31,050 bases of DNA from Pseudomonadota bacterium. Its GTDB lineage: Bacteria; Myxococcota_A; Polyangia; Polyangiales; Polyangiaceae. This document shows, in pieces, positions 21,733 through 29,700 of this stretch (positions are counted from its first letter, which is position 1; the number at the start of each line of letters is the position of its first letter). A program made the position numbers and the translations under genes. The notes under the pieces are model-generated. The model saw nothing but the letters and a program-made list of their open reading frames with translations, searched no databases and was not told where the DNA came from. Location of the stretch: contig JAFAER010000140.1 of the NCBI GenBank assembly GCA_023423895.1, forward strand, positions 1 through 31,050, given 5' to 3'.

Positions 21733-22483
21733 GCGACGACGAACCAGAGAAAACGACGCCGACCTGAGGACGGCTTCGGACGGGGGAGCTCTCGGAAAGC
21801 GTCTTCACGATACCACGCCGCTGGACCTGGCTGCAGCGTACGAGGGCATCGTCAGCCTCGGAGATTCGGGAAATCTCGGGGAACACGCGACGCGGATGCG
21901 CAAGGACTTCCAGCGTCGAACGGGAGCGTTCGGCCCGGAGGACCCCTGGTTCGAGTCACGAGCTCGAGCGTTCTGGGACGACGCCCTGACGACGCAGGGC
22001 TTTGCCTCCCTCGCCGCAGCGCATCTCGACGAACGCGCCCGTACCGTCGCGCCCCTGCTCGAGCGATCGCATCGGGGATTCTTCATCGTCGAAGAGGTCG
22101 ACGACCGCGGAGCTTGCCTCGTCGACGTCTGGTCCGGGGCCGAGCTTCTGGTCCGGCACATCGATGAAACTCAGGCGTTGACCCTCGAGCACGCCGAAGG
22201 TGCGATGGATGCCCGCGTGACGGCGAGCCCGTCGGGCCCCGACCTCGTCCTTCTGCCCGGCGCCTACCATCATGCGGCCGACGCCCTCGAGCCCGCGCTC
22301 GACGTGCTCGTTGCGGCGCAGGAGCGCGGGATGTCGACGCAGCAGGCGCTCGATGCGCTGATGCGGATGGACCTCGTCTTCCGCGCCTCGTCGCGGGTGA
22401 AGGCCGCGTTCGCATACCGGGTCGAGAGCCTCGTACCGCACGGCCAGAACGGCCCCGGGCTCGGCGCCGCTCGCGCTCATTGA
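21731..22483 (+). CDS. protein of unknown function (soluble)
   Basis: 250 residues. The first 25 or so codons are less GC-rich at third positions than the rest, but no other start codon occurs before ATG 21896, which would remove the TPLDLAAAYEGIVSLGDSGN segment that looks conserved. The middle has HRGFFIVEEVDDRGACLVDVWSGAELLVRH, a small strand-rich domain. Two helical segments follow (ADALEPALDVLVAAQERGM and TQQALDALMRMDLVFRASSRVK). No signal peptide, membrane segment or catalytic motif is visible. The start codon overlaps that of the divergent minus-strand gene. The ferredoxin-NADP reductase-like gene begins 62 bases downstream on the same strand. Confidence 0.7.
   Translation: MRRRTRENDADLRTASDGGALGKRLHDTTPLDLAAAYEGIVSLGDSGNLGEHATRMRKDFQRRTGAFGPEDPWFESRARAFWDDALTTQGFASLAAAHLDERARTVAPLLERSHRGFFIVEEVDDRGACLVDVWSGAELLVRHIDETQALTLEHAEGAMDARVTASPSGPDLVLLPGAYHHAADALEPALDVLVAAQERGMSTQQALDALMRMDLVFRASSRVKAAFAYRVESLVPHGQNGPGLGAARAH
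21807..21815 (-). promoter_or_regulatory. candidate extended -10 (TGG TATCGT) for the hem cluster
   Basis: On the minus strand TGGTATCGT ends 74 bases before ATG 21732, inside the divergent plus-strand gene. It resembles the TGGTATGCT elements at 9244 and 11614. A promoter for the hem cluster has to lie inside that gene because the two start codons overlap. Confidence 0.25.
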
Positions 22484-22545
22484 CCGGTCCCTGCGGGGGG
22501 AGCCCATGGACCCGCCCGGACCGAGGCGCTATACGCGCCGGGACG

Positions 22546-23277
22546 ATGCCTCCGCCTCCGACCTTCGATGTGCGTCTCGCGCGTTCGCGGATGCTCTCCC
22601 CGAACGTCCGTGAGCTGCATTTCGAACGGCTCGACGGCACGGCATTCGATTTCCAAGCCGGTCAGTGGGTCAGCCTCGTCCTCCCGCTTCCGGACGGCGA
22701 AGGGCGCCGCGCCTACTCGATCGCATCGGCTCCCGACGGATCCCCCGGACTGGCGATCGCGGTGACCAAGGTCGAGGGTGGCCCCGGCTCGACCTTCCTC
22801 CACGCGCTCGAAGAAGGCGGCACCGTCCGCGCGATCGGACCGCAGGGCTTCTTCACGCGCCCGCGGGGCCCCGACCACCCTTCCCTGTTCATCGGGACCG
22901 GTACGGGCGTCACCCCGCTCCGCAGCATGATCCTCGACGCGCTCGCGCACGGCGACGATTCGCCGATGACGCTGCTCTTCGGCGTGCGGAACGTCGAGGA
23001 CCGACTCTACGTCGAGGAGCTCGAGTCCCTCGCGGAGCGCCATCCGAACTTCCGCCTCGAATTTTCGCTGTCGCGCGCGCCCGAAGACTGGGCGAAGCGG
23101 CGCGGGTACGTGCAGACGCACGTCGAAGAGCTGTGGCGCGACCTCGAGTCGAGGAACGCCGGCGCCCCGCACGCGTACATCTGCGGGCTCGAGCGCATGG
23201 TCGGCTCGGTGCGTGACCTGCTCCGCAAGCAGATGGGCGTCGAGCGCAAGCAGGTCCACAGCGAGCGTTACGACTGA
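22546..23277 (+). CDS. ferredoxin--NADP(H) reductase-like flavoprotein
   Basis: 243 residues from ATG 22546; an upstream ATG at 22480 would overlap the preceding gene and add an unrelated stretch. FAD domain: FQAGQWVSLVLP and RAYSIAS (55-61), the RxYS flavin-binding motif. NAD(P) domain: FIGTGTGVTPLRSM (115-128) for the pyrophosphate, and YICGLERMVGSVRDLL near the C-terminus. The reaction is electron transfer between NAD(P)H and a one-electron carrier such as ferredoxin or flavodoxin. No iron-sulfur domain is fused and no carrier gene is adjacent, so the physiological partner is unknown. Confidence 0.9.
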   Translation: MPPPPTFDVRLARSRMLSPNVRELHFERLDGTAFDFQAGQWVSLVLPLPDGEGRRAYSIASAPDGSPGLAIAVTKVEGGPGSTFLHALEEGGTVRAIGPQGFFTRPRGPDHPSLFIGTGTGVTPLRSMILDALAHGDDSPMTLLFGVRNVEDRLYVEELESLAERHPNFRLEFSLSRAPEDWAKRRGYVQTHVEELWRDLESRNAGAPHAYICGLERMVGSVRDLLRKQMGVERKQVHSERYD

Positions 23278-23362
23278 TCGCCGGCGCCGCGAGCGACGCG
23301 CGAAATCGCCACACGCGACCACCTCGTTGACGACGTCGACCCGCGGGTCATGATGGACAGCG

Positions 23363-24277
23363 ATGGTCGCGAGCGTACGGAAGCGAGGTCACGAAGTCCT
23401 CGAGCGCCTCCCGCTTGCCTGGCCGATGTGGATGACCGCGACACGTGTGGCGACCGTGATCGTCGCCTTCGGCGCGGCGACGACGACGGCGCTCCTGACG
23501 GCATGGGTCCCGGGCGGGCTCGTCGAACGCCTGTTCCTGCTCCTGACCAGCATCGCCCTGAGCACACGGCTCGCGCACTGGGTCTGCCGGGCGCCTTCAC
23601 CGGCAAAGGCCCTGAACCGGACGATGAGCGCCGGGATCATCCACGCCCTCTTCTGCGGCGGGCTCCTCGCGCCTCTCTTCATCGTCGTCGCGAGCCGCGG
23701 AGGTCACCACGACAACGTATTCGGCATGTTCCTCGGATTCGCGCTCGCGTCCGTCGTCCTGGCGATCCCGTTCGGCGGCGCGCTCGGCCTCGCGTACACG
23801 ATCGTCCCGGCGACGGTCGCCCGGACGCGTGAGCTGCCGTCGCACGCAGGTGTCGATCGCGTCCTCGCGTTCGGAGGAGCGTGGCTGCTCTTCGTCGGGG
23901 CCGCACACCTCGGCGTGCTCTCGCAGACGCTCGGATTGCCGTACGTTCGAGTCACGCAGCTCGAGGGCACGCTCCTCACGACGCTCTGGGTCTGCCCGCT
24001 CGTCATCGGCGCGTTGCTCATCGGCGTCGCGGCGGCGCGCTCGGTCCGACGCGCGCGTTTCCTGGAGACGGCGCTCACGGGAACGAACGGCACGTTCCGG
24101 ATCGCCACGCGCGATGGCCGCTCGACCCCGGAAGACGTTCTGCCGATGATCCACGGCGTTCATCCGGACGCGTGCGGATCGGTGCTCGTGCGCGTCGCAG
24201 AGCCCGCGCGCGAGGTCATGTACCGCGAAGCGGCGGAGCCCGAACCGGAGGAGCGCGTGGTGGCGCTCCTCCCCTGA
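23363..24277 (+). CDS. polytopic membrane protein of unknown function
   Basis: 304 residues with about six predicted membrane helices (roughly 26-48, 52-70, 90-111, 119-150, 166-186 and 205-226) and a soluble C-terminal domain of about 75 residues (GTNGTFRIATRDGRSTPEDVLPMI and so on). A His pair (RGGHHDN, about 111-117) lies in a loop. No transporter or enzyme family is recognised. The stop codon forms the first bases of a tandem repeat (24275-24306). CATGAT lies eight bases before the ATG, similar to the hexamers near other starts in the window. Confidence 0.72.
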   Translation: MVASVRKRGHEVLERLPLAWPMWMTATRVATVIVAFGAATTTALLTAWVPGGLVERLFLLLTSIALSTRLAHWVCRAPSPAKALNRTMSAGIIHALFCGGLLAPLFIVVASRGGHHDNVFGMFLGFALASVVLAIPFGGALGLAYTIVPATVARTRELPSHAGVDRVLAFGGAWLLFVGAAHLGVLSQTLGLPYVRVTQLEGTLLTTLWVCPLVIGALLIGVAAARSVRRARFLETALTGTNGTFRIATRDGRSTPEDVLPMIHGVHPDACGSVLVRVAEPAREVMYREAAEPEPEERVVALLP

Positions 24278-24306
24278 CGAGATGACGAGATGACGAGATG
24301 ACGGGA
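24275..24306. repeat. 8-bp tandem repeat TGACGAGA, three perfect copies plus TGACGGGA
   Basis: Units lie at 24275-24282, 24283-24290, 24291-24298 and 24299-24306. The first unit supplies the TGA stop of the membrane-protein gene, and the unit length of eight puts a stop in every frame within the array. It leads into the hairpins at 24303-24398. Confidence 0.9.
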
Positions 24307-24340
24307 TCTCGCGCCGCTCGAGCGGAGCTGCCGAGATCCC
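24303..24340. terminator. 9-bp perfect hairpin with a nested palindrome, between convergent genes
   Basis: GGGATCTCG (24303-24311) pairs with CGAGATCCC (24332-24340). Within the loop CCGCTCGAGCGG (24314-24325) is itself a palindrome. No U-tract is present. It is a probable terminator for the membrane-protein gene on its left. Confidence 0.5.
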
Positions 24341-24350
24341 TGCCCCAGCC

Positions 24351-24398
24351 TCTCGAGCTCGGTGCGTCCACGCGCGACGCGCACGCCCGAGCTCGAGA
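24351..24398. terminator. 12-bp perfect hairpin, second element between convergent genes
   Basis: TCTCGAGCTCGG (24351-24362) pairs with CCGAGCTCGAGA (24387-24398); the inner bases can extend the stem after a one-base bulge. It lies 15 bases from the end of the minus-strand small gene and probably terminates that transcript. Confidence 0.55.
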
Positions 24399-24412
24399 TC
24401 GCGCACGCACAC

Positions 24413-24679
24413 TCAGTGTGTCGAGTGGGGCTCCTTGTCACGCAGGCGAGAGAGGAAGTCCTCCAGCTTCGCGACGAGCTCCTTGGCCGTGCTCTTGCCC
24501 GACTCCGTGATGTTCTTCGCGGTCTGCTCCATTTCGAGGAGCTTCGGCGACAGGGTCTCGTCCCATTCTTTCCTCGCGTCGAGCGACGCCAGGTGGAGCC
24601 GGACCTTCACTTCGTCACGAAGCGTTTCGAGCCGCTGGATGTTCTTGTCGACCTCTTCCTTGATCTGATCGGTATCCAT
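24413..24679 (-). CDS. small, highly charged helical (coiled-coil) protein
   Basis: 88 residues from ATG 24679; a GTG at 24727 would add 16 residues of unconserved look. Heptad-like charged helices run almost end to end (IKEEVDKNIQRLETLRDEVK, KLLEMEQTAKNITESGKS, AKELVAKLEDFLSRLRDKE). There is no signal, membrane segment or enzyme motif. The composition resembles phasin-like or stress-associated small proteins, but no family can be named. GGGAG lies just two bases before the ATG. It follows the MarR gene by 51 bases on the same strand and may share its transcript. Confidence 0.65.
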   Translation of the reverse strand: MDTDQIKEEVDKNIQRLETLRDEVKVRLHLASLDARKEWDETLSPKLLEMEQTAKNITESGKSTAKELVAKLEDFLSRLRDKEPHSTH

Positions 24680-24730
24680 GACTCCCTGCGTTACAGGAGC
24701 CGTGCCAGGCACGTCCTTGAGCGTCACGGC

Positions 24731-25234
24731 TCAGGGGCGCGTGACCTCGATCTTCTGGAGGAGCTTCTCGAGGGCGCCCAGCTCGTCGTCGCCGAGACGC
24801 GCGAGCTCCGGAGGCGGAGCGAACAGCTCCGAGCAGAGGCTGTCGCGGACCTTCGTCCCCTTCGGCGTGAGACAGATGTGTTTGACGCGACGATCTTCCT
24901 CCGAGGGCCTTCGCGTGACGAGCCCTTGCTCCTCGAGTCGATCGACGAGCCCGGTGACGTTCGATGCGTGACACGCGAGCGCGGTTGCGAGCGACGACAT
25001 CGGTGAAGGACGTTCCGGATCCATCACGCGAAGCAGCGCCGCTTGTGGCGCCGTCAGGCTGAAGTCGCCGCACTCCTTGATGTACGCCTCGGGCCGCGCG
25101 GTCACGAACGCGTGCATCGCCGTCCAGACCGCGCGCTCACGCACCGTCCTGCATTCCGCCTTCGACACCGACTTCGCGCTGCGGGGGGGGCGGGGCTCCT
25201 TCTTGGTCGACGCCTGCTTCTTCACGCCTCTCAT
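24731..25234 (-). CDS. MarR-family transcriptional regulator
   Basis: 167 residues. A basic N-terminal extension of about 30 residues precedes the winged-helix domain. SLTAPQAALLRVM (59-71) is helix 1-2 of the DNA-binding part, ALACHASNVTGLVDRLEEQGL (85-105) holds the recognition helix, and RRPSEEDRRVKHICLTPKG (108-126) is the wing with the hallmark 'DRRxxxxxLTxxG' pattern. It is divergent from an RND efflux adaptor-pump pair, the classical arrangement for a MarR repressor that controls the pump and itself; the target here is inferred from position. CECGDF-like Cys residues (Cys28, Cys55, Cys88) could allow redox sensing, but this is speculative. Confidence 0.93.
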   Translation of the reverse strand: MRGVKKQASTKKEPRPPRSAKSVSKAECRTVRERAVWTAMHAFVTARPEAYIKECGDFSLTAPQAALLRVMDPERPSPMSSLATALACHASNVTGLVDRLEEQGLVTRRPSEEDRRVKHICLTPKGTKVRDSLCSELFAPPPELARLGDDELGALEKLLQKIEVTRP

Positions 25235-25265
25235 CTTACGGCCGCCCCCCGCATTCTGACCACCG

Positions 25266-25307
25266 GGTCATTTTGGAAGATCGATTAATGACCTTTTCGA
25301 TCATTGA
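25266..25307. promoter_or_regulatory. candidate MarR operator in an AT-rich island
   Basis: GGTCATT (25266-25272) and AATGACC (25287-25293) form a perfect seven-base inverted repeat with arm centres 21 bases apart, two helical turns. TCGATTAATGA (25281-25291) and TCGATCATTGA (25297-25307) agree at nine of eleven positions. The cluster is unusually AT-rich for this genome, lies between the divergent marR and efflux genes, and abuts the TTGACA at 25304, as expected of a repressor site. Confidence 0.5.
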
Positions 25308-25331
25308 CAGTCTCAAGTAACTACCTACCCT
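25304..25331 (+). promoter_or_regulatory. candidate sigma-70 promoter for the RND efflux operon
   Basis: A perfect -35 TTGACA (25304-25309) is followed by 16 bases and a weak -10, TACCCT (25326-25331). Transcription would start near 25338. The -35 overlaps the candidate operator, so MarR binding would block it. Confidence 0.45.
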
Positions 25332-25437
25332 GAGCCGGGGTCACGAGGGGCCGCATGCCGTGGTCAACGGCCCAAGGGGCAAAGGGGGCACGGGCGGCGC
25401 GTGGCGCGGCGTCATCGCGCAGAAAGGCACTCAGCCA

Positions 25438-26649
25438 GTGAGCGTGTTCAGGATCGGGGTTTCGGGAGCCGTGTTCGCAGCCACCCTCGCGGTGCTCGCT
25501 GGATGCAGCGAAGGCCATGCTGCACAAGAAGAGGGCGCGGTCCCGGTGAAGGCGACGGCGCTCTCGCTCGAGAGCATCGAGGAGTACTCGGAGTACATCG
25601 CGACGATCCGGTCGCGTCGGTCGGTGGAGATCCGGCCGCAGGTCGAGGGGTACGTCGCGCGCATCTCGGCGAAGCCGGGAGACGCGGTGACGGAAGGATC
25701 CCTCCTCGTGCAGATCGATCCGAAGCGCCAGCAAGCGACGACGAACAGCGCGCTTGCGGCGTCGGGAATCGCGGCCGCGGAGCTCGAACGCGGAAAGGCG
25801 ACCCTCGCGCAGCTCGAAGCGGCCCGCGCCGGACGCGCGGCGGCGCTGAAGCTCGCGGAAGAAGACCACCGGCGAACGATCGAGCTCCGCCGAACCGGCG
25901 CGGTGGCGCAGCAGGCCGAGGATCAAGCGAACGCTACGCTCGACGCCGCGCGCGCCGAGCTCACCGCGGCCGATCGGCAGATCGCAGCGGCACGCGCAGG
26001 GATCGGGAGCGCCGAGAAGAGCCTCCTGCAGTCGCAGGCCGTTGCGCAGGCGCAGAGCGTCGAGCTGCAGTACTACCGCGTCGGCGCGCCGTTCACCGGC
26101 GTCGTCGGCGACGTGCCCGTGAAGGTGGGCGATCTCGTCACGCCGGCGACGCTCCTCACGACCGTCGACGATCCGGAGAGCACGCTGGAGGCGTACGTCT
26201 CGGTGCCCGTCGAAGACGCGCCTCGTCTGCAGACCGGCCTCGAGGTGAAGGTGCTCGACAGTGCGTCGAGCGTCATCGACCACGGCAAGGTCACGTTCGT
26301 CTCGCCGCGCATCGATCCGACGACACAGTCGGTCCTCGTGAAGGTGGAGCTCGAAGAGAAGCGGGGTGATCTCCGTGCGCTGCAGTTCCTGCGCGCGCGC
26401 ATCGTGTGGTCGAACGAGCCGGGGCTGCGCGTTCCGCTGACCAGCCTCACGCGCCTGAACGGGCAGTCGTTCGCGTACGTCGTCGAGGACGGCAATCCGC
26501 CGAGGGCCGCGCAGGTGCCCGTGAAGGTCGGCGCGGTCCAGGGAAGCGACGTGATCGTGAAGGAAGGACTGAAAGCGGGCGACCGGGTCGTGTCCGCGGG
26601 CATCCAAAAGTTGCGGAACGGAGCGCGCGTCGCCGTCGAGAAGCCCTGA
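25438..26649 (+). CDS. RND efflux periplasmic adaptor (membrane fusion protein), lipoprotein
   Basis: 403 residues from GTG 25438, which places a normal signal peptide ending in LAVLAGC (lipid on Cys23). GTG 25360 has a better purine-rich ribosome-binding site (GAGGGG) but would add 26 residues before the signal; the choice is uncertain. The domain order is that of the AcrA/MexA family: barrel-lipoyl (EIRPQVEGYVARI... GDAVTEGSLLVQIDP), a long helical hairpin (Ala/Glu/Arg-rich, about 80-185), the second lipoyl half (YYRVGAPFTGVVGDVPVKVGDLV), the beta-barrel (about 225-305) and the membrane-proximal domain. It bridges the pump at 26752-29928 to an outer-membrane channel; no TolC-like gene is in this operon. 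Confidence 0.93.
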   Translation: MSVFRIGVSGAVFAATLAVLAGCSEGHAAQEEGAVPVKATALSLESIEEYSEYIATIRSRRSVEIRPQVEGYVARISAKPGDAVTEGSLLVQIDPKRQQATTNSALAASGIAAAELERGKATLAQLEAARAGRAAALKLAEEDHRRTIELRRTGAVAQQAEDQANATLDAARAELTAADRQIAAARAGIGSAEKSLLQSQAVAQAQSVELQYYRVGAPFTGVVGDVPVKVGDLVTPATLLTTVDDPESTLEAYVSVPVEDAPRLQTGLEVKVLDSASSVIDHGKVTFVSPRIDPTTQSVLVKVELEEKRGDLRALQFLRARIVWSNEPGLRVPLTSLTRLNGQSFAYVVEDGNPPRAAQVPVKVGAVQGSDVIVKEGLKAGDRVVSAGIQKLRNGARVAVEKP

Positions 26650-26672
26650 CACCGTCGTCCAGGGCTCCGCGC

Positions 26673-26694
26673 GCTCCTCTCGAAAGCGAGGAGC
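26673..26694 (+). other. intercistronic hairpin between the adaptor and pump genes
   Basis: GCTCCTC (26673-26679) can pair with GAGGAGC (26688-26694); a second register pairs CTCG with CGAG around AAAG. It lies in the 102-base gap and could adjust adaptor:pump stoichiometry by partial termination or RNA stability. Seven base pairs are weak evidence in GC-rich DNA. Confidence 0.3.
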
Positions 26695-26751
26695 TGCCCT
26701 CTTCCCCACACCGAGCGTGGGAGGCAGGGGCAGCGTCCTCGAGGAGGCATC

Positions 26752-29700
26752 GTGTTCGTAGAGTTCTTCCTGCGAAGGCCCGTCCTGGCGGCCGTTTGCT
26801 CGCTGCTCATCGTGCTCGCGGGCGCGATCAGCATCCCGTCTCTTCCCATCGCCCAGTACCCGCAGCTCGCGCCGCCTCAGGTCACCGTCGCCGCGATGTA
26901 CAACGGCGCGAGCGCCGAGGTCGTCGAGTCCGCGGTGACGACGCCCCTCGAACAGCAGATCAACGGCGTCGAGGGGATGAAGTACATCACGTCGACGAGC
27001 ACCAACAACGGGCTCTCGACCATCGTCGTCACGTTCGAGGTCGGCCGCGATCCCGACCTCGCGGCGGTCGACGTCCAGAACCGGGTGCAACAGGCGCTCG
27101 GTCGTTTGCCGAACGAGGTGAAGGTCACCGGTGTGACCGTGAAGAAGAACTCGAGCTCGTTCGTCCTCGCGTTCGCGCTCTTCGCGGAGCACGACGAATA
27201 CGACCCGGTCTTCATCAGCAACTACGCCGACCGCTACATCGTCGACGGCCTGAAGCGCGTCGAGGGCATGGGCGATGTCGTCCTGTTCGGCGAACGGAAA
27301 TACTCGATGCGCATCTGGCTCGATCCGGTGCGTCTCGCCGCGCGGAAGCTCACGGCCTCCGACGTCGTCCGCGCGCTGCAGGAGCAGAACGTCCAGGTCG
27401 CCGCCGGCCAGATCGGGCAGCAGCCAGCCCCGCCGGGTCAGACCTACCAGCTCAGCGTCCGCGCCTCGGGGCGGCTCGCGAACGCCGAGGAGTTCGAGCG
27501 CATCGTCCTGAAGAGCGGCGCCGACGGCTCCCTCGTACAGCTGAAGGACATCGGCCGCGCCGAGCTCGGCGCCGAGGACTACTCGACGATCACGCGCCAC
27601 AACGGCAAGCCGGCCGTGGGCATCGGCGTCCTGCAGCTCCCGACCGCCAACGCCCTCGACGTCGGCGACCGCGCGAAAGCGGAGCTCGCCGAGCTCTCGA
27701 AGAGCTTCCCGCCGGGCCTGAAGTACGAGGTCGCGTTCGACACGACGCCGTTCGTCCGCGACTCGGTGCACGAGGTGCTCGAGACGCTAGGCGAAGCGAT
27801 CGTGCTCGTCGTCCTCGTCATCTTCCTCTTCCTCGGCTCGATGCGGAGCACGATCATCCCGGCGATCACGATCCCGGTCTCGCTCATAGGCACCTTCGCC
27901 TTCGTGAAGATGCTCGGCTTCAGCATCAACACGCTGACGCTCTTCGGGATCACGCTCGCGACGGGCCTCGTCGTCGACGACGCCATCGTCGTCATCGAGA
28001 ACATCGAGCGCTTCATCCGCGAGAAGGGCATGAGCCCACGCAAGGCGGCAGGTGCAGCGATGGGCGAGGTGGCCGGCGCCGTCATCGCGACCTCGCTCGT
28101 CCTCATCGCGGTCTTCGTTCCGGTCGCGTTCTTCCCCGGTACGACGGGACGCATCTACAAGCAGTTCTCGCTCACGATCGCGATCTCCGTCGGCATCTCG
28201 GCCTTCAACGCGCTCACGCTCACACCGGCGCTTTGCGCCATCCTGCTCGAGCGGCACACGACGCCAGGTAGGTTTTTCGCGACCGTGGAGCGCTTCCTCG
28301 ACGGTCTACGCCGCCGCTATGCCGCGACGGTCGCCGCGACGCTTCGCTTCCGACTCGTCGCCGCCGGGGTGTTCGTCCTCGCGCTCGTCGCGACCTACGC
28401 CGTGAGCAAGAAGGTGCCAGCGGGCTTCGTCCCCGAAGAAGACCAGGGCTACTTCATCGTCGCGGTGCAGACACCCGAGGGTGCGTCGGTCGACGCCACG
28501 AGCGATGTCGCGAAGAAGGTCGAAGCCATCCTCAAGGCGCAGCCCGAGGTGCTGAACACGTTCTCGCTCAGCGGCTTCAGCTTCGCGGGCAACGCGCCGA
28601 ACAAGGGCATCGTCTTCGTGCCGCTCAAGCCCTACGCCGAGCGCAAGGGCAAGGCCCACGGCGCACCGGCGGTGATCGACCGCGTCCGCGGCCCGCTCAT
28701 GGGGATCGAAGACGGCTTCGTCCTGCCGTTCGCTCCGCCGCCCATCCAGGGCGTCGGCGACTACGGCGGCTTCCAGTTCGAGATCCTCGACAAGTCGGGC
28801 GTCCCCATCCAGGAGCTCGCCGGGGCCACCTGGTCGATCGTCGGGAGCGGAAACTCGCAGCCGAAGGAGCTCTCGGGCCTCTTCTCGACGTTCACCGCAA
28901 ACGATCCGCAGCTCGTCGTCGAGGTCGACCGCGAGAAGGTGAAGGCGCTGCACGTCCGCCTCGAGGAGGTCTTCGCGACGCTCTCCGTCTACATGGGGTC
29001 GCAATACGTGAACGACTTCGACTTCTCGAACCGGTCGTACCGCGTCTACGTGCAGGCCGACGCGAAGTTCCGCTCCGAGCCGCGCAACATCAAGGAGCTG
29101 TACGTCCGCTCCGACAGCGGCGAGATGGTGCCGCTGGCGAGCCTGGTGACGGTCCGCGAGGCCGTCGCGCCCCAGGTCATCAACCACTACAACCTCTATC
29201 GCTCGGCCGAGATCGTCGGCGCACCTGCCAAGGGGCGAAGCACCGGCCAGGCGATGGCGAGCATGGAGAAGCTCGCCAAGGAGCAGCTCCCCGGCGGGGT
29301 GTCGTTCGAGTGGTCCGGTCTCTCGCGCGAGGAGCGTGAAGCCGGCTCGCAGACGGCGATCATCTTCGGCCTCGGCCTGCTCGTCGTGTTCCTCGTGCTC
29401 GCTGCGCAATACGAGAGCTTCGCGCTGCCGTTCATCGTCCTGCTCGGCGTCCCCGTCGCGATCCTCGGGGCGCTGCTCGGGCAGCTCGTCCGCGGTCTGG
29501 AGAACGACGTGTTCTGCCAGGTCGGCCTGCTCATGCTCGTCGGGCTCGCGAGCAAGAACGCGATCCTCATCGTCGAGTTCGCCAATCAGCTTCGCGAGCG
29601 CGGTCGATCGGTCGTCGAGGCGGCGCGCGAAGCAGCCGAGACGCGCCTTCGCCCCATCCTGATGACGTCGCTCGCGTTCATCCTCGGCATCTTCCCGCTC

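Noticed and set aside
25321..27771. 816-residue minus-strand open frame opposite the RND adaptor and pump genes
   Set aside because: It is an antisense shadow of strongly conserved genes. Its translation is Arg/Asp/His-rich with no domain, as expected when GC-rich third positions suppress stops on the opposite strand.
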